A stretch of 64,000 nucleotides of DNA from Rhynchopus euleeides. Lineage: Eukaryota > Euglenozoa > Diplonemea > Diplonemida > Diplonemidae. This document shows positions 56,319 to 64,000 of the stretch, one piece after another (position 1 is the first letter of the stretch; the number at the start of each line of letters is the position of its first letter). The stretch spans positions 2,356,001 through 2,420,000 of the forward strand of contig OY723255.1 of assembly GCA_963210315.1 (NCBI GenBank). Direction: 5' to 3'. The notes beneath the pieces were generated by a model. The model did no database searches, was not told where the DNA came from, and saw only the letters and a program-made list of their open reading frames with translations. Both the position numbers and the translations under genes were made by a program.

Positions 56319-57017
56319 ATGACGACCGATAGCAGCGTGCGGACGGAGGCGGAGTCGAAGCGGAGGCACGGCATCATCGAGAAGTACGAGTCCGCCATCA
56401 ACGAGTTCCAGAAGCAGGAGCACGAGCTCACCGCGCAGCGCGACCTGGAGCTGTTCCGCAGGGTCGAGATCAAGGGCCGCGAGTCCGCCGCCGCGATGCT
56501 GCAGGAGCGGAACGCGGTGCTGCAGGAGGTGGCGCCCGAGGCATGGGCCCAGGCCATCCTTAACTTCCCCCCTCTGGCGAATCAGTGCACCGAAGAGGAT
56601 GCCCTCGTCCTGCGCAACGTCACCTCCGTGACCACCAAGGCATCGATGTCCGGCGACGACATGGTCCTCCGCGTGACCCTGGTCCTGTCCTCTGCCCGCC
56701 CCTCTTCTGTGAACGAGTCGGAGCTCTGGATCGAGCGCAAGGTGTCGAGCACGACGGGGAATGTCAGCATTTCGACCTCCGGCGCGACCCACTCCGCCCG
56801 CCCGGTGCAGGACGCGGGGGGCAAGAAGCGGAAGAGGAAGTCGGAGTTCGGGCTGATCAACGTCTTCAAGCAGGGGCACGACGAGGACACGGCACTCATG
56901 CTGCTGCAGATCCTGGAGAGCATCGAGGGCAGGATCCTTGCAGCGATCAGGGATGAGGATGACGACGACGAGGAGGGCGAGGAGATTGAGGAGGGCAACG
57001 ACGACGCAGAGGAATGA
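56319..57017 (+). CDS. NAP/SET-family histone chaperone-like protein (232 aa)
   Basis: NAP/SET proteins bind histones H2A-H2B or H3-H4 and assemble nucleosomes. Residues 8-60 are a long helix (HGIIEKYESAINEFQKQEHE), the dimerisation helix of the fold. PEAWAQAILNFPPLANQCTE (about 74-93) corresponds to the family I-P-x-F-W-x-x-A-hydrophobic-x-x-H/F-P segment, and ALVLRNVTSV to the next helix and strand; an earmuff-like beta region follows. The basic patch KKRKRKSEF could be a nuclear signal. The C-terminus is strongly acidic (EDDDDEEGEEIEEGNDDAEE), as usual for these chaperones. The protein is shorter than typical members (about 270-400). Confidence 0.72.
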   Translation: MTTDSSVRTEAESKRRHGIIEKYESAINEFQKQEHELTAQRDLELFRRVEIKGRESAAAMLQERNAVLQEVAPEAWAQAILNFPPLANQCTEEDALVLRNVTSVTTKASMSGDDMVLRVTLVLSSARPSSVNESELWIERKVSSTTGNVSISTSGATHSARPVQDAGGKKRKRKSEFGLINVFKQGHDEDTALMLLQILESIEGRILAAIRDEDDDDEEGEEIEEGNDDAEE

Positions 57018-58203
57018 TCAGGGCAAATCCAACGGCGGGTAGAGCGTGGCTTATCGGGCTGCCGAATTAGCGAATCCCGGGGCATGGCAAGAAATGACGT
57101 CAAGTCTCGGGGTTGGGCAGTGGCTTGCAAAATGGTGGGGTGGTTGTTGTTGTGTGGTGGGGTCAGGGACAAATTGTGAGTTTCGGGGGGGGGGGGTTCG
57201 GGTGTGTGGGGAGGGCAGCATCAGGTGATGATGTGTTGGGGGGGGGGGGGGGGTTTACGGTGTGGTGGAAGCGTCAACGCCATTGCCGTCGATATGCACG
57301 GCACGGCAACTCATTCATGTGTGGCGGTTGGAAGCGTCAACGCCTCAAATAAGGAGGTCGATTTTGACCGTGTTGGCACGGATTGGAGAGGTGAACCTTG
57401 TTGTTGCACCTTTTGGGTGCCCGGTCGGAGGATTTTTTCGCACATTTATGATGCGTGAAAGTGTAGGAGTGCTCCCGACGACCCCTGCTCCTTTTGTGTG
57501 TCTAGCTATCTCGCGTTCACATTGTGCTCCACACCTCACATCAAAGCATCAGGCTCTCGGGTGGTGGAAGCGTCAACGCATCGCTAAGGAAGAACGAAGC
57601 ACGGTTGCTGCGCTTAGTTTGGAGAATTTCTAGCAGTGGCTTTTTTGGGTTGGATCACGAGCACATGCTCTGCTTCAATCTCGCACTGTCCACGCACACA
57701 AACACACAAGTCAATCACTAAGGGGGTACTTTTGCCCTTGTGTGCAGCACAACTGATGTGCGTTTTGTTGTCACACACATGGCACAGTTCTGATCCGACG
57801 CAGAACGAACCTGACCCCCCCGCCGTCCCCTCCCTGCCACTCAGCACGGACGGGTGTTGTTTTGGCGTTTTTCCGAGATTTTGTGGGGTGGGGGGGGGAG
57901 GGGCGTTTGTGTATATGCATGCGCAGGTGGGTTCCCTCAAGCCCCCTCCCCTTCCTTCCCCACCCCCCGCCCACAGTTTTGAACATGGTCGCGACGAACA
58001 CGACGTGGGGCCACTGTGTGGCATGGCTGCCACCATGTGTTACAACACTGTTTGTTTGCCCCAACGGCCAGGGGTGTTCTCCTCTCGTGCCACACCCACA
58101 CACCACATGCAGGCGGGGCTGCGGTCCTTGTGGGGGGTAGGGGCAAGTCGACGTTGCCCCGTCTGGCCTCCGGCTTGATCGCTGCTGCATTCGAGCAGAA
58201 ACC
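57018..58203. other. 1.2-kb spacer with three YR core motifs
   Basis: G-runs at 57185-57195 and 57238-57253. The core GGAAGCGTCAACGC occurs at 57267-57280, 57330-57343 and 57566-57579 without associated A or B repeats. The tract before the Kae1 start (GATCGCTGCTGCATTCGAGCAG, 58178-58199) offers an AG acceptor. No gene. Confidence 0.5.
57267..57579 (+). repeat. Three bare YR core motifs (GGAAGCGTCAACGC)
   Basis: Exact 14-bp matches at 57267-57280, 57330-57343 and 57566-57579, each preceded by GT or TT as in GTGGTGGAAGCG, all in + orientation. The same 14-mer is the A/B overlap of YR-A and YR-C. Flanks differ between the three sites, so they are not parts of one longer repeat. Confidence 0.7.
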
Positions 58204-59742
58204 ATGAGCGCTTCGCGGGAGATGATTGCCCTCGGCATTGAAGGGAGTGCGAACAAGGTATTGCGCGTGTCTCAATTATTCACACACTTGCGAGCAGAAA
58301 ATGTCAATGGCACCGCTGTCTACTCTTATGATTCATTCGCCCTCAATGGGGGCCTTCGCTACCAGGCGTGACTGAGTGACTAAGATAGCGTATCAGTTCT
58401 CGTGCGTTAGTCTTTCGTGGACATCCTGTGCGATGCGGGCCCGCTAATCCAACAGAGCCAACGTGTCTGGGTGAGAAACCGTGAGGAGGCGGGCCTCCCG
58501 CCCGACAAGCCAGGCCCCGGCTCGCTGGCAGTGGCTCTGCCCAATGCGGGCTCTCCACACTATATTCTATATTCCCTGTATGATGGGGGCCATGGTGACT
58601 TGGCTACACACACACACGCAAACACCCTTGCCGATACAGGTTGCGGTGGGGATCGTGAAGGAGGATGGCACCATCCTTGCCAACGTGCGCAAGACGTACA
58701 TCACACCCCCTGGAACGGGGTTCCAGCCGCGCGAGACCGCGCAGCACCACCAGGTATAGACGCACCCACATCTGGCCCCCCAACCACACACCTGCAGGAG
58801 CACATCGTCGGGCTTGTCAAGGCTGCACTGAAGGAAGCACGCATCGAAATTGCGAAGCTGAGCTGCATCTGCTACACGAAGGGGCCCGGCATGGGCGCCC
58901 CGCTGCAGTCGTGCGCAATCGTCGCACGCGTGCTGAGCCAGCTGTGGCAGATCCCCCTGGTGGGTGTGAACCACTGCGTCGCACACATCGAGATGGGGCG
59001 CCTTGTCACGCAGTGCGACGACCCTGTCGTGCTCTACGTCAGCGGCGGCAACACGCAGATCATCGCCTACTCCAATAAGAAGTACAGAATATTCGGCGAG
59101 ACGATCGACATCGCTGTCGGGAACTGCCTCGACAGGTTCGCCCGAGTCCTCGACCTCTCCAACGACCCTGCCCCTGGGTACAACATCGAGCAACTCGCCA
59201 AGCAGGGCAGCCACTACGTGGACCTGCCGTACGTCGTGAAGGGCATGGACATGTCGCTCAGCGGCATCCTCTCCTACGTCGAGGCGGTGACGCGGCAGAA
59301 GTGCGCCACCATGACAGGCAAGGCGCAGGCCGGGCCCAACCTCGGCAAGGGGGAGCGGAGGGACAAGCGATCCACCATGAACCTGACGGACGTGCCGGAC
59401 GACATCAGCCCGGCAGACCTGTGCTACAGCCTGCAGGAGACGGTGTTCGCCATGCTGGTCGAGACGACGGAGCGCGCTATGGCGCACTGCGGCAACAAGG
59501 AGGTGCTGATTGTGGGCGGAGTTGGCTGCAACCTCCGACTCCAGGAGATGATCGCCAACATGGCTGCGGAGCGCGGCGGCAAGCCCTGCGGGATGGACGA
59601 CCGCTACTGCATCGACAACGGTGCGATGATTGCGTACACCGGGCTGCTGCAGTTCAAACATGGCAACGTCGTCACGCCTCTGGACGAGTCCACCGTCACC
59701 CAGCGCTACCGGACGGACGAGGTGGAGGTGTCCTGGCGTTGA
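58204..59742 (+). CDS. OSGEP: Kae1/OSGEP, tRNA N6-threonylcarbamoyladenosine transferase, three exons (370 aa)
   Basis: Catalytic subunit of the KEOPS complex, which makes t6A37 on ANN-decoding tRNAs. Exon 1 is 58204-58257 ([12 protein letters not shown]), intron 1 58258-58639 (GTATTG...ACAG, 382 nt), exon 2 58640-58753 ([29 protein letters not shown]), intron 2 58754-58797 (GTATAG...GCAG, 44 nt), exon 3 58798-59742. Both introns fall between codons. Exon 3 has the metal-binding [11 protein letters not shown], the nucleotide-binding [54 protein letters not shown] and the terminal [15 protein letters not shown] Lys/Arg-rich insert of about 28 residues (around 59305-59395) lies between the [10 protein letters not shown] helix and DLCYSLQE, where animal and yeast proteins are shorter. 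Probably cytosolic. Confidence 0.93.
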
Positions 59743-60794
59743 GACAGCTTTCTTTTCGGGTCTGGGTCACCCTGCAACCCTGTTGCCAAGAGGTTGAAAA
59801 CCCCCTGCTGCCCGGTGATCTAGCCTCTGTGACTGGGCAGCGTGTGTGTGTGGCGTGATTCCGCCCTCTGCAGGGGCTGCTGCTGAAGGGAAAGGTCGCT
59901 GCTGGCCTTCCCCCCCCCCCCCCCCCTGAAATGAAGGGCTACCGACACCCTCCCAAAAAGATGTGTTCCGGTGAGTTCTGCACTCCACTGCAATACGCGA
60001 TTCAAAAACTGACGAACAAATACACCGGGCGAATCTCAAGAGAGAACGTTTCATGGGCTGTGAGTTGGGTTTTCCTTCGAACGCATGCCACCCGCACATC
60101 CTGCCTGTGGGGTGCGAAGTTTCCCGCAAGGATCCGCACGGAGGTGTGAGTTTTTTCCCCTGATGTTGAGCGAATGGTGAGTGGTGGCGTGTGTGTCGGA
60201 GGACATCCGCAGTGAAGCATCACTGTAGGGCGGTGGGGTGGGTGGCTGGGCACCGGTGCTCCGCCCCTGCTCCCAGGTGTGCGCCTCGTCTGTTCGAGCC
60301 TCTCACACAACAGTTCTCTCTCTGCATTCGCACACAACACCTTCGCCCTGCGCCTTGTCTGTCTGGGCTTTTTTTCGCGGTGAGTGTGGGGAGGGGAGGG
60401 GTGGTGTTTGTGCCTACAAAACGCACGTGTGCAGGCGTGTGTCCCTGCAGGGGGGGTTCAATCGTGCAGACCATTCGGGGTGAAGCAGGCCCAGGCGAGG
60501 GTGGGGTAGATTCTGGGGGGGGGGGGTAAGCTTGTAATACACAAGCAGGGCTCAGCTCTTGCCGTGGGGCAGGCGACACAGCTGGTCGGGAAGGACCTCC
60601 GGCAATCCACCAGGGCGCGCCAGTGCGTCTATCCTGTGCTGGCACGCACAACGGATGCCTTTGTTGGCGGGAGCAGAAAAGTCGTTTCACCCACCCCCAC
60701 ACGCCACCCATCCCATCCACCGAGTCTGACACGCATCTTGCCACAGGGCGCTGCTCGCCGCCTTGCCTTCACCACCCAGCTATGCAGGTGGCTG
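59743..60794. other. 1-kb spacer without a gene
   Basis: It contains a C-run at 59910-59926, a G-run at about 60516-60527 and T/C-rich segments. CATCTTGCCACAGGG (60734-60748) is a plausible AG acceptor about 48 bases upstream of the next start. Short frames lack domains. Confidence 0.5.
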
Positions 60795-63700
60795 ATGGCA
60801 TATCTTGCTGCGATATGCCTTCTTGCTGTTGCAAGCGAACCGCAGTGCTCACCTCAGGCTGAGTCCTGCGTGGTCGACGTATCTGATGGGACATTCGCTA
60901 ATGCGTGGTACAGCACGCGGCTGACCTCTGTCGACGTCAAAAAAGCGGTGCTGCAGCCGTTTGAGCGTGATCCACTGTGCTCCCTGAATAACTGGGTGAC
61001 GGCAGAGCAGTGCCACGAGCGGTGCAACTTCCGTCTGGAGATCACGCAGCCTGCCGACCTGCGGATGACGGTGTGCCTCGTTGACAACGACTACGCGCCC
61101 TACGCACCCGACGCACACATCGACCTGCACCACCCGCTGAACGGTGTGGAGCATGACATCGTGAACATTAGTGCGAGCGCCTCGTCGTGTTCGCTGAGCG
61201 GGAATGCAGACGTGTCGGGAAAGATAGCGCTGCAGGGCTCGGCGTGTTACGACTCTTCTGTGGCACGCACAGCTCGCGCAGGCGGTGCGGTCATGTCGAT
61301 CAAGACGAGTTCATACAAATACAACCGTGTGAAGCAGACGTTCTCATCCTGGGGCAGCGGGTGGGGGCTGGACGACTTCCCGTCTGCAGTGATGCCACGG
61401 CACCACAGCCTGCTGCTGTGGGACGCGCTGGAGCGTGGCGCCGCCGTGCGTGGGAGGGTGGTGCACAGCTGCGACGCGTTGCCGCAGCTCAGTGCCATGA
61501 GTTCGGCAGGCCTCGGGGACGGGTGCCCGTACCCACGCATGGCAGGGATGTGCAACGAGATGCCGCTGCCGCAGGATCGACTGTGCTCGCGGTGCCCGCT
61601 AGAGCTGCGTGTTGCGGGGGTGGCGGTGTGCCTGTGGGGCAACACGCTGTTGCCGCGCAAGAGTGAGACGCTGCTACAGAACACGGTGCAGCTACCCCTG
61701 ACAACAACGGCAGACGAGGTCGTCGTGGCTTCCGCCCTGCCTGACGACGGGTGCAGTGCCAGCGACTACACACAGCTCGCTGGGAAGATCGTGGTGGTGC
61801 GGGAGACGCGGTCGTGCCTGCCCCTCACACAGGTGCGCATGGCACAGGCACGGGGTGTGCGTGCAGTCGTGATGGTGCCGATATTTGATTATGAACTCAT
61901 CACTGTTGTGGAGGGGCCGTCGCTCGGTGTGGTGATCCCTGTGCACGCCATCAACTACACGAGCTACACCGCCCTGAAGGCAGCTGCCGAGCAGGTGCAA
62001 GTTGTGGCGGGCGTGGGGTCCATCCTGGGTGCAGGAGTGCTGGCTGTGGGAGAGGCCATCCCCAGCCGCCACAACTGGGTGTGGTTATCTGCAGCGAGCG
62101 CTGTCACGCCACCCGCTGCCGATGCGCTCTCTGCTACTTGGGAGTGGAACGCGGTGGTGGCGACTTGCGTGGTGCTGATTGCGGCCGAGGTGCTGCTGCT
62201 GTCGCTGCTGATTGCCCACCATCACAGGCACGCGGTGCAGATGCCTGCATCCACATCCAGACGCAGATCCGTCCCGCTGGGGCTGGCCAGCATCGGGCTG
62301 AGCCTGTCGCTGCTGGTCATCGTGGCGGCAGTTGCGTTCGTGCTGACCTCTGCTGCAGGGCAGGAGTCTCTCGACACGGCTGTGCAGGACGGACGGTCGG
62401 CCTCCCTCACGACGCACACCAATGCGGTCCAGAACATCGAAACCCTGAACGCGCGCATGCGTGTCATGATCATCGACACTGTGCTGCAGGCACTCGTGGT
62501 GTTTGAGACCACCGTAGTGCAAACGCTTTTCGCGCACACCGTCGCCATGTCAGACTTCGACGGGAGGTGGTCCAGCTTCATCTCTGCCTACCCGAAGTTC
62601 CGACTGATGGCCGACTACAGAATGAGGGGCATTGCGAGCCTTCTGACTACAAATGGGTTCTACGCCAATAGCCTCCTAGTCACCGACGACCGCACGGAGG
62701 CAGAACGTGGGGATGGCGTGGCAGGTGACGTGGCCTCCAACAACACAGGATTCCCTTACGGCTTGGCCTGGCATGGAGACTGGTGGTCCGAGTACTACCC
62801 CACTGCAACTTTCAACTACAGCAACGTGATGGGCAATGCCTGGCGCAGCCCCCTGTCGCTGTTCAACAGCTCCTCGTCGCCAACTGAGCGGGTGTGGTTC
62901 GTGTCGCGCCGCACCTCCGACACATATCCGATTCACGACCCCCTGATCCATGCCATCAGCCTATTTGTGCCCTTCTTCAACAAAGGCGGGCAGTACTGGG
63001 GTGTGTTCGGGGGCGCGACGGCTTTGGAGCAGATTGGTATTTCCCTGAGGAAAGCTGTGGGTGTGGAAAATGTAGAGCAGGTAGATGCTCCGATGTACAA
63101 CATGACAGCCCTCATTGTGGACCGCACGGACGGCACAATTCTTGCGGATTCCCGGGGAAACAACGTCTACACGGAGTCTGTGTTTCTGTATATGCACCCT
63201 GTGTGGTGGTTCGAAACAGAGAGGCATGTGAAAGTCCTGCACACCATGCGCACGACCCCGCCTGTGCAGGTCAAGGCACTTGGGAACTACCTGGACAAGC
63301 AGGACGGGTGGGTGGAGCACACCGGAGAGTTTGACCAGCAGGCCGAGTGGTCGCACCAGCACCTGTACCTCGCAAAGCTGCGTGCTGCCGGCGGGGCGGC
63401 GGTGGACGAGAGCGGGGAGGACGTGAAGGCGGAGTCGCGTGGGGGTGGGTGCGGCACGTGCACAGTGATGGACAGCGACCTCGGGCGCGAGGTGTTTGCG
63501 TTTGACGGTGACAACGTGCTGCACATCTACAACAACCTGACGGTGGGTGCGGCTTCCGTGGCAAAGACGCGCACGAGCCCTGTGGGGCAGGCGTGGGCCA
63601 GCAACCTGCCCGAGTACGCAGAGTCGATTGTGATGTCGGACGGGACAGAGTGTGTGGCACGCCGCCCGCCTGGCGGTGGTGCACTGGGGTGCTACTTGCG

Positions 63701-64000
63701 CCCTGCCTTCACACGTGTGAGGCACTACACCATCAGCATGCGCGTGCGGCCCGACGACGTGGAAGTGAACCGGCAGGTGCGTGGGGCGCAGCTGTTCTCG
63801 CAGACCTTTGAGGGCGAGACGAACGCACGCATGTATGCTGACGGGGAGCTGAGCATCAACGTGCTGAACAGAGCCTGTCGTGTGAAGGGTGTGCCTGGCG
63901 GGCTGCCTGTGGGCAGGTGGTCCACTGTCACTGTTGTCACGAATAGTGTCGCACCCTTCACCTGTTCTGTGTACATAAACGGGCATCACCATGGGACTTC
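60795..64000 (+). CDS. Large membrane receptor with PA, Cache-like and LamG-like regions (N-terminal 1,068 residues, cut by the window edge)
   Basis: Start at the ATG at 60795, giving a signal peptide (MAYLAAICLLAVAS, then E-P-Q-C). The frame is open to the window end. The ectodomain is Cys-rich. At about 61760-61990 a protease-associated (PA) domain is visible (AGKIVVVRETRSCLPLTQVR, MAQARGVRAVVMV, GVVIPVHAINYTSY). Two membrane helices follow (VVATCVVLIAAEVLLLSLLI at about 62155-62215 and SIGLSLSLLVIVAAVAFVLT at about 62290-62350). Next comes a sensor resembling double Cache domains (helix from about 62350, YWGVFGGATALEQIGISLRK, TALIVDRTDGTILADSRG), then a LamG/concanavalin-like beta region (YTISMRVRPDD, GRWSTVTVVTN, CSVYINGHHHG). 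A signalling output domain may lie beyond the edge. Confidence 0.75.
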   Translation, partial: MAYLAAICLLAVASEPQCSPQAESCVVDVSDGTFANAWYSTRLTSVDVKKAVLQPFERDPLCSLNNWVTAEQCHERCNFRLEITQPADLRMTVCLVDNDYAPYAPDAHIDLHHPLNGVEHDIVNISASASSCSLSGNADVSGKIALQGSACYDSSVARTARAGGAVMSIKTSSYKYNRVKQTFSSWGSGWGLDDFPSAVMPRHHSLLLWDALERGAAVRGRVVHSCDALPQLSAMSSAGLGDGCPYPRMAGMCNEMPLPQDRLCSRCPLELRVAGVAVCLWGNTLLPRKSETLLQNTVQLPLTTTADEVVVASALPDDGCSASDYTQLAGKIVVVRETRSCLPLTQVRMAQARGVRAVVMVPIFDYELITVVEGPSLGVVIPVHAINYTSYTALKAAAEQVQVVAGVGSILGAGVLAVGEAIPSRHNWVWLSAASAVTPPAADALSATWEWNAVVATCVVLIAAEVLLLSLLIAHHHRHAVQMPASTSRRRSVPLGLASIGLSLSLLVIVAAVAFVLTSAAGQESLDTAVQDGRSASLTTHTNAVQNIETLNARMRVMIIDTVLQALVVFETTVVQTLFAHTVAMSDFDGRWSSFISAYPKFRLMADYRMRGIASLLTTNGFYANSLLVTDDRTEAERGDGVAGDVASNNTGFPYGLAWHGDWWSEYYPTATFNYSNVMGNAWRSPLSLFNSSSSPTERVWFVSRRTSDTYPIHDPLIHAISLFVPFFNKGGQYWGVFGGATALEQIGISLRKAVGVENVEQVDAPMYNMTALIVDRTDGTILADSRGNNVYTESVFLYMHPVWWFETERHVKVLHTMRTTPPVQVKALGNYLDKQDGWVEHTGEFDQQAEWSHQHLYLAKLRAAGGAAVDESGEDVKAESRGGGCGTCTVMDSDLGREVFAFDGDNVLHIYNNLTVGAASVAKTRTSPVGQAWASNLPEYAESIVMSDGTECVARRPPGGGALGCYLRPAFTRVRHYTISMRVRPDDVEVNRQVRGAQLFSQTFEGETNARMYADGELSINVLNRACRVKGVPGGLPVGRWSTVTVVTNSVAPFTCSVYINGHHHGT

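Overview
The window looks like nuclear DNA of a GC-rich, unicellular eukaryote. Every host gene I can support lies on the + strand: the Ubl-WD40 family, a beta-carbonic anhydrase, an ankyrin protein, a NAP-like histone chaperone, Kae1/OSGEP and a large membrane receptor. Kae1 has two GT-AG introns (382 and 44 nt). Several genes are preceded by a pyrimidine-rich tract ending in AG, as expected for trans-splice acceptors. Same-strand genes, few cis-introns, a class III cyclase fragment and tyrosine-recombinase retroelements ordered gag-YR-RT (the order I recall for trypanosomatid VIPER) point to Euglenozoa, perhaps a diplonemid. This is inference; no rRNA or organelle marker is present.

Layout. 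1-31 kb and about 46.0 kb: remains of a tandem array of genes encoding an N-terminal ubiquitin-like (Ubl) domain plus a seven-blade WD40 propeller (six loci, WD-1 to WD-6, and one fragment), separated by related spacers. Two of them are split at their last codons by very large mobile elements. WD-3 is split by a 17,436-bp element (5197-22632) with 15-bp terminal inverted repeats and a TCT target duplication; its 3' end reappears at 22633. Inside it are a nested 9.5-kb element (5555-15075, AAA duplication) built largely of 31-bp tandem repeats, including a 5.8-kb array open in all three + frames and a captured cyclase fragment, and a decayed YR retrotransposon (YR-A, 15608-20152). WD-6 is split by a Penelope-like retroelement (30946-46016) with 16-bp target duplications and direct terminal repeats. 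Its left repeat has been invaded by an intact-looking YR retrotransposon (YR-B, 30998-35815) and by a TA-flanked inverted-repeat element (36202-37349). The right repeat preserves the empty site of YR-B.

The Penelope-like element encodes a roughly 2,000-residue protein with an N-terminal GIY-YIG nuclease, a Penelope-type reverse transcriptase, a ubiquitin-specific protease (USP) domain and a long coiled coil. The USP fusion is the most unusual coding feature here.

46.8-52.0 kb: a third YR retrotransposon, YR-C, on the minus strand and apparently complete. In all three YR elements gag and YR share one frame separated by a single stop codon, and RT-RNase H lies in the -1 frame overlapping the YR stop at GTGAG. 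All three have A1-ORFs-B1-A2-B2 split direct repeats; solo copies and bare core motifs are scattered through the window.

52-64 kb: ordinary host genes (ankyrin protein, unknown helical protein, NAP-like chaperone, Kae1, and a receptor with PA, two transmembrane, Cache-like and LamG-like regions that runs off the window) with spacers of 0.4-1.2 kb.
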